A DNA stretch of 64,000 nt from Defluviibacillus sp043739385 (GTDB taxonomy: Bacteria > Pseudomonadota > Gammaproteobacteria > Burkholderiales > Burkholderiaceae_C), in assembly GCA_043739385.1 (NCBI GenBank), contig JAYUED010000195.1, forward strand, positions 1 through 64,000, written 5' to 3'. Made by a program: the position numbers and the translations under genes. Below, in pieces: positions 33,281 to 42,015 of this stretch. Numbering within the stretch: the stretch's first letter is position 1; each line of letters opens with the position of its first letter. The notes beneath the pieces are model-generated. The model was not told the origin of the DNA and searched no databases. It worked only from the letters and a program-made list of their open reading frames with translations.

Positions 33281-34909
33281 ATGTCAGCTCGATTGTTTAG
33301 ACTGACTTTTTTAAACTTGGTTCCACAGGGCGTATTGGTTCTAGCTCGCTTGATTCTTTGCATTAGCTTGGGTGGCATATTTGCGGGCTGTGCTACCCGC
33401 TTGCCCCTAATTGACCGTGAGGCAATCGCCAGTGAATCGATTGAAGCGTCTGATAAGACCGCGCTGGGGCGCATTGCTAAAGAATCATTACCAGAGGCAG
33501 GCCTTTCAGGTTTTCGGCTGATGCCATTGGGCACATTTTCGCTGGATACCCGGATTCAACTGGCGCGGCGAGCACAAGCCAGCCTTGATTTGCAGTACTA
33601 CCACATTGCCAACGATGAGACTGGACGCTATGTACTGCGTGCCTTGCGGGATGCTGCCCTGCGCGGTGTGCGGGTGCGTTTGTTGATAGATGATCTATAT
33701 ACCGGGGGGAACGATCTCTTATTTTTAGGACTAGCCGCATATGAAAATGTACAGGTACGTGTATTCAATCCCTTTTGCTGTGTTCGGGACCAAGACCAAA
33801 CTGCCCGGTTTTTGTACTCTATCAACGACTGGAGTCGGGTAAACCACCGCATGCACAACAAGCTTTTTGTCGCTGATGGGGCGATGGCCATTGTTGGGGG
33901 GCGCAATGTGGCCAATGAATACTATTTGCGGGGTGCTGCTGAAAACTTCATTGACGTTGATGCATTTGTTGTAGGCGCTGTGGTTCCGGCCATGCAAGGT
34001 CTGTTTGACCGTTACTGGAATGGTTTGGCGATCTATCCCTTGGAATCGGTTGCCAAGACCACAATGACTGCTGAAATGTTGCGCGCCAAATTCGACGAGG
34101 ATACAGGCCCCAAAACTACGCCGCCGCCGCCGCCGCTGCCTTCCAACGATATCTTGGGCTATCCCCCCATTGCGGATGATCTGGATGGCGGTCGCTTGGG
34201 GCTGAATTGGGGGTCAGCCTATGTGTTTGCGGATCACCCTGACAAGCCTTTTGAGGGCGGTGTAGGTGGTGAGTTGCTGGAAACGAGTGTTACATACAAC
34301 GTTCTTGAGGCCGTTGCGAAGGCAGAAAAAGAAGTTGTCGCTTCTTCCCCATACTTTGTGCCAGGTGTTCGGGGCATGGCATTCTTACAACATTTACGTG
34401 ATCGTGGCGTTAAGGTGACGGTGATGACGAATTCATTGGCGTCTACCGATGAGCCTGTAGTTCATACCGGCTACAGCCGTTACCGTGAAGCCTTGTTGCA
34501 CATGGGGGTGGACTTGTACGAGCTTAGCTCGGCTCGACTCAAAGGTAACGAGCGGCCATTTTTGTTTGGTTCGTCGCTCGGGCGCTTGCATGCCAAGCTG
34601 TTTGTGATTGACCGAAAAACCTCATTTGTCGGTTCTATGAATCTTGATCCTCGCTCTGCGACCATCAACACCGAATTGGGTGTTGTCATTGACAGCCCGG
34701 AAATAGCACGAGAACTGATCCGCATTATTGACATCGACCGCTTACAAAGCGCTTATCGGGTGGTACTGGCCAAAAATGGCAATGGTATTCAATGGGTCAG
34801 CATGGACAACGATAGCGAGGTTATTTTGGATACTGAACCCGATTCCTCGCAGTGGTTGCGTTTTAAGTCGTGGTTGCTGTCGCCTTTTGTGCCTGAAGAG
34901 TTGCTGTGA
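33281..34909 (+). CDS. Phospholipase D-family lipoprotein (cardiolipin synthase C-like)
   Basis: The 542-residue protein has a lipoprotein leader (LARLILCISLGGIFAGC, lipobox FAGC) and two PLD catalytic motifs, HNKLFVADGAMAIVGGRN and HAKLFVIDRKTSFVGSMN. These two half-sites form the phosphatidyl transfer centre. The arrangement fits the ClsC/YmdC group that makes cardiolipin from phospholipids, here predicted to be membrane-anchored in the periplasm. ATG 33281 is chosen because the leader follows it; an upstream start at 33182 would overlap the divergent peroxiredoxin gene. A Pro-rich stretch (TTPPPPPPLP) sits between the two halves. It ends at a shared terminator. Confidence 0.85.
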   Translation: MSARLFRLTFLNLVPQGVLVLARLILCISLGGIFAGCATRLPLIDREAIASESIEASDKTALGRIAKESLPEAGLSGFRLMPLGTFSLDTRIQLARRAQASLDLQYYHIANDETGRYVLRALRDAALRGVRVRLLIDDLYTGGNDLLFLGLAAYENVQVRVFNPFCCVRDQDQTARFLYSINDWSRVNHRMHNKLFVADGAMAIVGGRNVANEYYLRGAAENFIDVDAFVVGAVVPAMQGLFDRYWNGLAIYPLESVAKTTMTAEMLRAKFDEDTGPKTTPPPPPLPSNDILGYPPIADDLDGGRLGLNWGSAYVFADHPDKPFEGGVGGELLETSVTYNVLEAVAKAEKEVVASSPYFVPGVRGMAFLQHLRDRGVKVTVMTNSLASTDEPVVHTGYSRYREALLHMGVDLYELSSARLKGNERPFLFGSSLGRLHAKLFVIDRKTSFVGSMNLDPRSATINTELGVVIDSPEIARELIRIIDIDRLQSAYRVVLAKNGNGIQWVSMDNDSEVILDTEPDSSQWLRFKSWLLSPFVPEELL

Positions 34910-34996
34910 CCCTCTAGAAAGCATGAGTGATGATGGTGTGCATTTTGCGACTCTAAAGAAAAGATAAGACGAGATCGACAACGCGTGGTCCCATGC

Positions 34997-35020
34997 AAAA
35001 GGGACCCGTAGGTCCCTTTT
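34997..35020. terminator. Bidirectional intrinsic terminator
   Basis: AAAAGGGACC and GGTCCCTTTT form a perfect 10-bp stem with a CGTA loop and T tracts on both strands (TTTTTT on plus). It lies between the convergent PLD gene and the small repeat protein gene and can serve both. Confidence 0.85.
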
Positions 35021-35038
35021 TTACGAAAGCTTCAAGAT

Positions 35039-35392
35039 TTACTTGGAGATTTCACCTTCTTTAATCGTGCCAGCCTTGACTGCAGCTTTGGTTTCTGCCT
35101 TCACATCGGCGCGGTTTTTTGTGGACTTGACTTTCATTTTCGTGTCAGCAGCACCAGCTTCGCCGTTTGAGATCTCGCCAGCTTTAGCTGCAGCGCGGGT
35201 AGATGCTTTCACATCTGCGCGGTTAGCAGTCGACTTGGCTGGGGCACCCGTGTCACCAACTTGACCTTCTTTAATCGTGCCAGCTTTGACAGCAGCTTTG
35301 GTTTCAGCCTTGACTTCTGCACGGGTTTCTTGCGCTTGAGCAATCATGGAAGCACCGGCGATCAAAGCAATCAGAGCGAGTTTAAGTTTCAT
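35039..35392 (-). CDS. Small exported Ala/Lys repeat protein (DUF4148-like)
   Basis: The 117-residue protein has a signal peptide (MKLKLALIALIAGASMIAQA) and a mature part built of three related blocks. Two are nearly identical copies of the type AEVKAETKAAVKAGTIKEGQ and DVKAETKAAVKAGTIKEGE, and a divergent middle block is ADVKASTRAAAKAGEISNGE. The RxxVKAE pattern recalls DUF4148-type proteins common in Burkholderiales. It is predicted to be a small, helical, lysine-rich periplasmic protein of unknown role. It has its own terminator and stands alone. Confidence 0.75.
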   Translation of the reverse strand: MKLKLALIALIAGASMIAQAQETRAEVKAETKAAVKAGTIKEGQVGDTGAPAKSTANRADVKASTRAAAKAGEISNGEAGAADTKMKVKSTKNRADVKAETKAAVKAGTIKEGEISK

Positions 35393-35491
35393 TGGGTATC
35401 CTTTGTATAACAGCTTGGAGTTTCAAAAATCCCTCCAATGGGCAGGAGGTACTTCCGAAACGGGTCAGGTTTGCACTTGGTTGACAGGCTC

Positions 35492-35509
35492 TTGGCAAAC
35501 ATCTGCCAA
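35492..35509. promoter_or_regulatory. Inverted repeat upstream of the repeat-protein gene
   Basis: TTGGCA and TGCCAA form a perfect 6-bp dyad with a 6-bp spacer about 100 bp upstream of the minus-strand start at 35392. It is a possible operator; nothing identifies the binding protein. Confidence 0.25.
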
Positions 35510-35640
35510 AGAGAATATGAACCATGCATCGCACATCAGCGAAGCGAGCGGAAATATAGCATGGAAGCCCCGGCGCACGGCGTGTTGTGGTGCATGTGCT
35601 ACGGGCGCCAAGCTCATGGAAGTCCAACTTTCCGCGATTT

Positions 35641-36399
35641 TTAACGCGGAGCTAAACGAATAGCGCCATCCAAGCGAATAACTTCGCCATTCAGCATCTC
35701 ATTTTCAATAATGTGCTTGGCTAACTTGGCGTAATCCGAAGGCGTGCCCAGTCGCGAAGGAAAAGGTACACCAGCTGCCAATGCATCCTGCACTTCTTGC
35801 GGCATACCGAACAACATGGGTGTACCAAAGATACCTGGTGCAATAGTCATATTGCGAATGCCATTGCGGGCCAAATCCCGTGCAATCGGCAGCGTCATAC
35901 CGACAATGCCGCCCTTAGACGCGCTGTAGGCTGCTTGCCCAATTTGGCCATCGTAGGCAGCGATCGATGCGGTTGAGATCAATACACCACGCTCACCTGT
36001 GGATTCGGGTTCGTTTTCGCACATGGCGTCGGCTGCCAGCCGAATCATATTGAAGGTACCTACCAAATTGACCATGATGGTTTTGGTGTATACCGCCAAG
36101 GCGTGTGGGCCATTTTTCCCTACTGTCTTTTCGGCGGGAGCTACACCTGCGCAGTTCACTAAGCCCATTAGTTTTCCCAGCGATTGCGCAAGGGTCACAA
36201 CAGCCAGTCCATCAGCTTCGTTGCTTACATCGCACTTTAGAAAACGGCCACCCAGGCTCTTCGCAACAGCCTCTCCTTTTTCTGCCTGCATGTCTGCGAT
36301 GACGACTGTGCCACCGTTCGCCGCCAGCATACGTGCGGTGCCTTCACCCAGGCCTGACGCGCCACCTGTGACAATAAATACTTTTCCTTGAATGTCCAT
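35641..36399 (-). CDS. SDR-family 3-hydroxyacyl-CoA dehydrogenase (HSD10/FabG-like)
   Basis: The 252-residue short-chain dehydrogenase has the NAD-binding GGASGLGEGTARML near residue 12, an acidic residue after strand 2 (VVIADMQ) favouring NAD, NCAGVA, and the catalytic Ser/Tyr/Lys in STASIAAYDGQIGQAAYSASKG. The overall pattern (RDLARNGIRNMTIAPGIFGTP; NGEVIRLDGAIRLAPR) is that of type II 3-hydroxyacyl-CoA dehydrogenases in fatty acid or branched-chain acyl-CoA breakdown. A tandem ACGTTAACGT/ACGTAAACGT element lies just before its start. The exact substrate is uncertain. Confidence 0.85.
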   Translation of the reverse strand: MDIQGKVFIVTGGASGLGEGTARMLAANGGTVVIADMQAEKGEAVAKSLGGRFLKCDVSNEADGLAVVTLAQSLGKLMGLVNCAGVAPAEKTVGKNGPHALAVYTKTIMVNLVGTFNMIRLAADAMCENEPESTGERGVLISTASIAAYDGQIGQAAYSASKGGIVGMTLPIARDLARNGIRNMTIAPGIFGTPMLFGMPQEVQDALAAGVPFPSRLGTPSDYAKLAKHIIENEMLNGEVIRLDGAIRLAPR

Positions 36400-36417
36400 G
36401 GGATGCTCCTTTATCGA

Positions 36418-36440
36418 TTGACGTTAACGTAAACGTAAAC
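36418..36440. promoter_or_regulatory. ACGT-containing palindromic operator, MerR-type candidate
   Basis: Two overlapping near-palindromes, GACGTTAACGTA and TAACGTAAACGTAA, lie about 20 bp upstream of the SDR start. They resemble the ACGT-core sites used by MerR-family regulators of acyl-CoA catabolism (LiuR type) in proteobacteria. The resemblance is from memory. The site also lies within the divergent patatin-like promoter region. Confidence 0.4.
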
Positions 36441-36482
36441 ATCAATTATTAACTGAAAAATACAAATCCAGAACACGCTCTT

Positions 36483-37385
36483 ATGTTGATACAAACCCGA
36501 ACTTTCCTACCTGCGCTTTTGTTGAGTGCCTCCCTTCTCATCGCAGGGTGTAGCAGTGCACCCGTCATCGAGCATCCACCGACCGCACTGCCCAGACAGA
36601 CTCCCAAAATAGGTCTTGCCTTGGGCGGGGGCGCAGCACGTGGGTTTGCGCATGTAGGTGTTATTCAAGTGCTTGAAGAAAACGGAATTCATCCTGATTT
36701 GGTGGTTGGTACTTCGGCTGGCAGTTTGGTGGCTGCCCTCTACGCCAGCGGTAAGACTGGAGCGCAATTGCAGCAAATCGCCGAAACCATGGAGGAAGCT
36801 GCCTTCACCGACTGGACGCTCCCGCTCTTTAACCGGGGCATGCTGCGCGGCGAAGCGTTAGCGCGCTATGTGAATACGCAGGTAGGTGGGCGATTGCTGG
36901 AGGCTATGCCCATACCCCTGGGGGTGGTTGCCACCGATTTGGGTACGGGGCAAGGTGTTTTGTTTCAACGCGGTGACACAGGTACAGCAGTCAGGGCCTC
37001 AAGTGCGGTGCCTGCCGTGTTCCAGCCCGTCAAAATTGGACGTCAAGAATATGTCGATGGCGGCTTGGTATCTCCAGTACCTGTGCACTTTGCCCGTCAG
37101 ATGGGCGCGAATGTGGTGATTGCTGTCGATATATCAAGTTCACCAGAAAATAATTTATCAAACGATACTTTGCAAATATTGCTGCAAACCTTTGCCATTA
37201 TGGGTAAAACAATTAATAACTACGAACTGAGGGATGCTGAGCTGGTGGTTAAGCCTGCATTAGGCAGTATGAAGGGTGGCGACTTTAGTTCTCGTAAAGC
37301 AGCTATAGATGCAGGTCGAACTGCAATGCAAGCAGCACTCCCTAAGTTGAAAGCTTTACTGAGTTCTATCTCTAAAGTTAACTAG
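36483..37385 (+). CDS. Patatin-like phospholipase lipoprotein (RssA-like)
   Basis: The 300-residue protein has a lipoprotein leader (LLLSASLLIAGC, then SSAP) and a patatin domain. This has the oxyanion motif LALGGGAARGFAHVGV, the catalytic Ser in VVGTSAGSLVAAL and the Asp in YVDGGLVSPVPV. Such enzymes hydrolyse lipids with a Ser-Asp dyad; here it is predicted to face the periplasm, anchored by lipid. The length is typical of the RssA group. It is divergent from the SDR gene and separated from the H-NS gene by about 120 bp. Confidence 0.88.
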   Translation: MLIQTRTFLPALLLSASLLIAGCSSAPVIEHPPTALPRQTPKIGLALGGGAARGFAHVGVIQVLEENGIHPDLVVGTSAGSLVAALYASGKTGAQLQQIAETMEEAAFTDWTLPLFNRGMLRGEALARYVNTQVGGRLLEAMPIPLGVVATDLGTGQGVLFQRGDTGTAVRASSAVPAVFQPVKIGRQEYVDGGLVSPVPVHFARQMGANVVIAVDISSSPENNLSNDTLQILLQTFAIMGKTINNYELRDAELVVKPALGSMKGGDFSSRKAAIDAGRTAMQAALPKLKALLSSISKVN

Positions 37386-37412
37386 CGTTGAAATCGCACT
37401 TAACCACAAAAA

Positions 37413-37459
37413 TTGAATTTGTGCTAGACTTAACGTCTAAGATATAAAAAATTATATCT
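37413..37459 (+). promoter_or_regulatory. Candidate promoter and dyad upstream of the H-NS gene
   Basis: TTGTGC (37419) and TATAAA (37443), 18 bp apart, could be -35 and -10 boxes. AGATATAA and TTATATCT (37440-37459) form a perfect dyad over the -10 region, and AGAC/GTCT form a second small dyad just upstream. The AT-rich dyad suggests autoregulation by the H-NS-like product; this is inference. Confidence 0.35.
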
Positions 37460-37505
37460 TCACTGATTTATTTCTATCTATTGTTTTTAATATCCAAAGG
37501 CCGTC

Positions 37506-37805
37506 ATGTCCAGTTATAAAGAACTTTTGCTCCAGCGTGAAGCACTAGAAGCTCAGATTACCCAAGTGCGTGAGAACGAAATCTCTGGTGCTATTTCACA
37601 AATTCACGCCATCATGGCTGATTTTGAACTGACACAAGAAGACTTGTTTCCTAGCTTTAACGCCAAGACCAAAGGTGTGAAGCGTCCTTCTGGAAAAGTT
37701 GCTCCTAAGTACCGTAACCCAACGACTGGGGATACTTGGACGGGGCGCGGAAAACCACCAAAATGGATTCAAGACCAAGAGCGTAATACTTATTTGATTA
37801 CTTAA
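37506..37805 (+). CDS. H-NS/HvrA-family nucleoid-associated protein
   Basis: The 99-residue protein has an N-terminal coiled-coil oligomerisation region (ELLLQREALEAQITQVREN) and the C-terminal DNA-binding motif KYRNPTTGDTWTGRGKPPKW, typical of H-NS-like proteins in betaproteobacteria. It binds AT-rich DNA in the nucleoid and silences genes. It is a single gene with a strong terminator after it. Confidence 0.92.
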   Translation: MSSYKELLLQREALEAQITQVRENEISGAISQIHAIMADFELTQEDLFPSFNAKTKGVKRPSGKVAPKYRNPTTGDTWTGRGKPPKWIQDQERNTYLIT

Positions 37806-37819
37806 GTTTTCATTAAACT

Positions 37820-37865
37820 AAAAGCCTAGGGCTGCATAACTTACGTTATGCAGCCCTAGGCTTTT
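37820..37865. terminator. Strong bidirectional terminator after H-NS
   Basis: A perfect 21-bp stem (AAAAGCCTAGGGCTGCATAA plus C and its complement) with a TTAC loop and flanking A and T tracts lies between the convergent H-NS and GntR genes. It can terminate both transcripts. Confidence 0.9.
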
Positions 37866-37884
37866 GAGGATTCTTAATTAGGTT

Positions 37885-38526
37885 TTAAATCGCAGCATCT
37901 AACCCGTTGTGAAAGTGCTTTTTCATGCAGGCTACTGCGCCCACTGCATCGCGTTGTACCAATGCTCGTACTAAATCGCGATGCTCTTGTAAAGATTCAT
38001 GTACCCGTCCTGATTTCAGCAGCGAATTATGGCGATTTAGCTTCATCACCTTGCGTAAATCAGCAACCATTTGGTCTCGCCACTTGTTATCGGCCAACTC
38101 CAGCAGTCGCATGTGAAACTGCTCATTCAATTCAAAAAATTGCTCTCGATCAGGTTCTGCGGATTCAAGTGCTTGGTGTAAATCAGACAACTCCTGTAAT
38201 TGAGCGTCTGTGGCTTGTATGGCTGCTACGCCCGCCGCATCTGATTCGAGTAATGCCAGCAGGTGATAAACATCGGTCAAGTCTTTTTCAGATACCTCGG
38301 TGACATAAGCACCACGCCGCACCTTCATAGTGATTAGCCCTTCTGCAGCTAATACTTTCAAAGCCTCGCGCAAGGGCGTGCGGCTGATGCCGTATTCCTC
38401 TGCGATTTTTAGCTCATCAATCCATCCGCCCGGAGGCAGCTCGCGGTTAAAGATGCGCTGACGTAGCAGCTCCGCCACCTCTTCGTAAAGGGCTCTGGGG
38501 GTCAAGGTGAGGGGGCGTGCTGACAT
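37885..38526 (-). CDS. GntR-family (FadR/FCD type) regulator of the propionate operon
   Basis: The 213-residue regulator has an N-terminal winged HTH (ALYEEVAELLRQRIFNRELP; EYGISRTPLREALKVLAAEG) and an all-helical FCD effector domain with the metal-binding type residues (DVYHLLALLESDAAG; FHMRLLEL; HRDLVRAL). GntR/FCD proteins sense organic acids or acyl-CoAs. It is divergent from the methylmalonyl-CoA mutase operon, and a dyad TTGATT-GTA-AATCAA lies directly before its start. It therefore probably represses itself and the operon until a propionate-derived effector appears. Confidence 0.88.
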   Translation of the reverse strand: MSARPLTLTPRALYEEVAELLRQRIFNRELPPGGWIDELKIAEEYGISRTPLREALKVLAAEGLITMKVRRGAYVTEVSEKDLTDVYHLLALLESDAAGVAAIQATDAQLQELSDLHQALESAEPDREQFFELNEQFHMRLLELADNKWRDQMVADLRKVMKLNRHNSLLKSGRVHESLQEHRDLVRALVQRDAVGAVACMKKHFHNGLDAAI

Positions 38527-38530
38527 GTAG

Positions 38531-38545
38531 TTGATTGTAAATCAA
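38531..38545. promoter_or_regulatory. Candidate GntR operator
   Basis: TTGATTGTAAATCAA is a perfect 6-bp dyad with a 3-bp spacer, 4 bp before the GntR start. TAAATCAATA is repeated at about 38555. The spacing suits an FCD-type GntR dimer. Function inferred from position. Confidence 0.45.
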
Positions 38546-38701
38546 TAGAAATTTTAAATCAATAATTATGAATTATGCTGTAAACTTCAGGTAAACCCAA
38601 TGCAACTTGTCTAGAGTCTGCCGTGTCTGCGTGTGCCAAAACTCGCAAAATAGGACTCACAAACTTCAGTCACCTCAGAATCACGCGAACGGTATCCCGA
38701 T

Positions 38702-40909
38702 ATGACCACAGCCCAACCTGCTAAGCCTTCATCTTCGTCGGACCTTTCCGCTGAGTGGCCCGATTTCACGCCTGGCACCCCTGAAGCCTGGCAGCGCGCT
38801 GCAGCTAAATCCGCTCCTGGCGGTGACGTGAGTGCGTTGAACTGGCAAACGCCCGACGGCATCACTGTTAAGCCGCTTTACACCGCAGCAGACACGCAAG
38901 ACTTGCCCTACGCCAACACTTTGCCCGGTTTCGAGCCCTACTTGCGTGGCCCACAAGCCACCATGTACGCCGTGCGCCCCTGGACGATTCGCCAATACGC
39001 CGGATTTTCCACAGCCGAAGAGTCCAATGCCTTCTACCGTAAAGCGCTGGCGGCAGGCGGGCAGGGTGTCAGTGTTGCGTTTGACTTGGCTACCCACCGG
39101 GGCTATGACAGCGATCACCCCCGCGTAACTGGTGACGTAGGCAAAGCTGGTGTGGCGATTGATTCGGTGGAAGATATGAAAATCCTCTTCGACCAAATTC
39201 CGCTCGATAAAATCAGTGTTTCAATGACCATGAACGGTGCTGTGCTGCCGGTGCTGGCCGGTTACATCGTCGCCGCCGAAGAGCAGGGTGTTTCCCAAGA
39301 CAAGCTTTCCGGCACGATTCAGAATGACATTCTGAAAGAGTTTATGGTGCGCAACACCTACATCTACCCGCCCGCGCCTTCCATGCGAATCATTGGCGAC
39401 ATCATCGAATACACGGCGAAAAACATGCCGAAATTCAACTCGATCAGCATCAGTGGCTACCACATGCAAGAAGCCGGTGCCAACCAAGCTCTGGAGCTGG
39501 CCTTCACGCTGGCAGACGGCAGTGAATACGTCAAAACTGCTATTGCCAAGGGTATGGATGTGGACGAGTTCGCGGGTCGTCTCAGCTTCTTCTGGGCTAT
39601 CGGCATGAACTTTTATCTTGAAGTTGCCAAAATGCGTGCCGCTCGTCTGCTGTGGTGTCGCATCATGAAGGGCTTCAACGCGAAATCGCCCAAGAGCTTG
39701 ATGCTGCGTACCCATTGCCAGACCAGCGGATGGAGCCTGACCGAGCAAGACCCCTACAACAACATCGTGCGCACCACCATTGAAGCCATGGCGGCAGTTT
39801 TTGGTGGCACACAAAGCTTGCACACCAACAGCTTTGACGAAGCCATCGCTTTGCCCACCGAATTCAGCTCACGCATCGCCCGCAATACCCAGCTCATCAT
39901 CCAGGAAGAGACCCACATCAGTAACGTGATTGACCCTTGGGCGGGCAGCTACATGATGGAAAAACTCACGCAAGATATGGCCGATGCTGCGTGGAAGATC
40001 ATCCAGGAAGTTGAAGCTATGGGCGGCATGACGCAGGCTGTGGACAGCGGCTGGGCCAAGCTCAAAATTGAAGCGGCAGCGGCGGAGAAGCAGGCCCGCA
40101 TCGACAGCGGTAAAGACGTGATCGTCGGTGTCAACAAGTACAAACTCAAAACCGAAGACCCTATCGAAACCCGCGATATTGACAACGTGGCTGTGCGTGA
40201 TGGTCAGATTGCCCGTTTGCAAAAAATCAAGTTAAATCGCGATACTGCCAAGGTAGAACATGCACTAGCAGCTATCACTTTGGCAGCAGAAAGCAACACG
40301 GGCAACCTGCTGGCATTGAGCGTAGACGCTATCCGTGCCCGTGCCACTGTGGGTGAAATCAGCGACGCGCTGGAGACGGTCTTTGGCCGCCACCGCGCCG
40401 ACACCCAAAAAGTCACCGGTGTCTACGCCGCCGCTTACGACTCTGCTGAAGGCTGGGAAACACTTAAAGCTGAAATCGCCGCTTTCGGAGAAGCTGAAGG
40501 TCGCCGCCCCCGTGTGATGATCTCTAAGCTGGGCCAAGACGGACATGACCGGGGAGCAAAAGTCGTCGCTACGGCCTTCGCTGATTTGGGCTTTGACGTG
40601 GACATGGGGCCGCTCTTCCAAACCCCCGAAGAATGCGCCCGCCAAGCGATTGAAAACGATGTACATGCCGTGGGCGTATCGACCCTTGCCGCTGGTCACA
40701 AAACCCTGGTGCCGGCCATCATTGCTGAGCTGCGCAAGCAGGGTGCGGACGACATCATCGTGTTTGTCGGTGGCGTGATTCCCCGGCAAGATTACGAGAT
40801 GCTGTACGAGGCTGGCGTGAAAGGCATCTACGGGCCAGGCACTCCGATTCCGGCGAGTGCCAAGGATGTGCTGGAGCAGATTAAAAAAGCGCTGACTCTG
40901 ACGGTTTGA
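38702..40909 (+). CDS. scpA: Methylmalonyl-CoA mutase (adenosylcobalamin-dependent, single-chain)
   Basis: The 735-residue enzyme interconverts methylmalonyl-CoA and succinyl-CoA. Residues 1-560 form the substrate-binding barrel (GFEPYLRGPQATMYAVRPWT; QAGGANQ-type QEAGANQALELAFTLADG; GSYMMEKLTQDMADAAW). Residues about 600-735 are the B12-binding domain with the DxHxxG ligand motif in KLGQDGHDRGAKVVAT, GVSTLAAGHKTLVP and GGVIPRQDY. Substrate and cobalamin domains are in one chain, as in E. coli Sbm and the human enzyme. It begins an operon with meaB, pccB, pccA, a cupin and a VOC gene, completing the propionyl-CoA to succinyl-CoA route. A weak ribosome-binding site precedes the ATG. Confidence 0.96.
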   Translation: MTTAQPAKPSSSSDLSAEWPDFTPGTPEAWQRAAAKSAPGGDVSALNWQTPDGITVKPLYTAADTQDLPYANTLPGFEPYLRGPQATMYAVRPWTIRQYAGFSTAEESNAFYRKALAAGGQGVSVAFDLATHRGYDSDHPRVTGDVGKAGVAIDSVEDMKILFDQIPLDKISVSMTMNGAVLPVLAGYIVAAEEQGVSQDKLSGTIQNDILKEFMVRNTYIYPPAPSMRIIGDIIEYTAKNMPKFNSISISGYHMQEAGANQALELAFTLADGSEYVKTAIAKGMDVDEFAGRLSFFWAIGMNFYLEVAKMRAARLLWCRIMKGFNAKSPKSLMLRTHCQTSGWSLTEQDPYNNIVRTTIEAMAAVFGGTQSLHTNSFDEAIALPTEFSSRIARNTQLIIQEETHISNVIDPWAGSYMMEKLTQDMADAAWKIIQEVEAMGGMTQAVDSGWAKLKIEAAAAEKQARIDSGKDVIVGVNKYKLKTEDPIETRDIDNVAVRDGQIARLQKIKLNRDTAKVEHALAAITLAAESNTGNLLALSVDAIRARATVGEISDALETVFGRHRADTQKVTGVYAAAYDSAEGWETLKAEIAAFGEAEGRRPRVMISKLGQDGHDRGAKVVATAFADLGFDVDMGPLFQTPEECARQAIENDVHAVGVSTLAAGHKTLVPAIIAELRKQGADDIIVFVGGVIPRQDYEMLYEAGVKGIYGPGTPIPASAKDVLEQIKKALTLTV

Positions 40910-40952
40910 GCGGTTGCCCCGTTGCCGTACCTACATACCTTGCACACCACAC

Positions 40953-41960
40953 ATGCTTGATACGCTGCTACACGGCGCGGCTATGGCCAGGCGCCGGGCT
41001 ATAGCCAAAGCCATTACGCTGCTCGAATCAACCCGTGCGGACCACCGTGCGCAGGCCGACGAGCTGCTCACTGCTTTGCTGCCCTACACGGGAAAATCCT
41101 TTCGCTTAGGCATCAGCGGCGTTCCTGGCGTGGGTAAATCCACCTTCATTGAAGTCTTGGGTCTGCACCTTATCGCTCAGGGCTACCGCGTTGCTGTGTT
41201 GACGATTGACCCATCATCCACGGTTTCTGGAGGTTCTATCCTGGGGGATAAAACCCGCATGGAGATGCTCTCTGTTCACGAGAGCGCCTACATTCGCCCC
41301 AGCCCCAGCAGCGGCACTTTGGGCGGCGTTGCCGAGAAAACGCGTGAGGCCATGCTGGTGTGCGAAGCGGCGGGTTATGACGTGGTGATCGTCGAAACTG
41401 TGGGCGTAGGTCAATCCGAAACGGCTGTTGCCAATATGACGGACATGTTCGTGCTGATGCAACTCCCTAACGCGGGCGACGATCTGCAAGCCATCAAAAA
41501 AGGCGTGATGGAGTTGGCCGATCTGGTGGTCATCAACAAAGCCGACATTGACGCCAACGCCGCCATGCGTGCTCAGGCGCAGATCAGCTCAGCGATGCGC
41601 CTCTTTGGTTTGGTCAACAACGCCATGGGCAACGCACAGGCTGCTACTTACGACCAATTCTGGCACCCGCAAGTCATCCAGCTCAGCGCACTGAAAGGCC
41701 AAGGTGTAGACGCTTTTTGGGCTGCTGTCACCCAATTCAAAACACTGCAAACTGCCAATGGGCAGTTAAACGCGCGCCGCCAGCAGCAATCTCTTGCGTG
41801 GATGTGGGAGCGCATTGATGCCGGCCTGAAGCTCGCTTTCCGCCAGCACGCCGCTGTGCGCGAGTTGCTGCCCCAGATGGTGCGCGATGTCACGGAAGGG
41901 CGAATTGCTGCCTCTACCGCAGCACGAAACATGCTTTTAGCGCAGTCTGAATGTGCTTGA
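40953..41960 (+). CDS. meaB: MeaB/ArgK GTPase, chaperone of methylmalonyl-CoA mutase
   Basis: The 335-residue G3E GTPase has the P-loop GVPGVGKSTFIE, the switch region IVETVGVGQSE, the QLPNAGDDLQAIKKGVMELA block and the NKAD specificity motif. MeaB binds methylmalonyl-CoA mutase, gates cobalamin loading and protects the radical enzyme. ATG 40953 is chosen; an upstream ATG-like start at 40914 would add 13 residues unlike the family. It follows the mutase gene by 43 bp. Confidence 0.95.
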   Translation: MLDTLLHGAAMARRRAIAKAITLLESTRADHRAQADELLTALLPYTGKSFRLGISGVPGVGKSTFIEVLGLHLIAQGYRVAVLTIDPSSTVSGGSILGDKTRMEMLSVHESAYIRPSPSSGTLGGVAEKTREAMLVCEAAGYDVVIVETVGVGQSETAVANMTDMFVLMQLPNAGDDLQAIKKGVMELADLVVINKADIDANAAMRAQAQISSAMRLFGLVNNAMGNAQAATYDQFWHPQVIQLSALKGQGVDAFWAAVTQFKTLQTANGQLNARRQQQSLAWMWERIDAGLKLAFRQHAAVRELLPQMVRDVTEGRIAASTAARNMLLAQSECA

Positions 41961-42015
41961 GTAGCTATCAATTGATGAGTAACTGATTTTCTGAAAATAC
42001 CGGAGCAACCCAACC

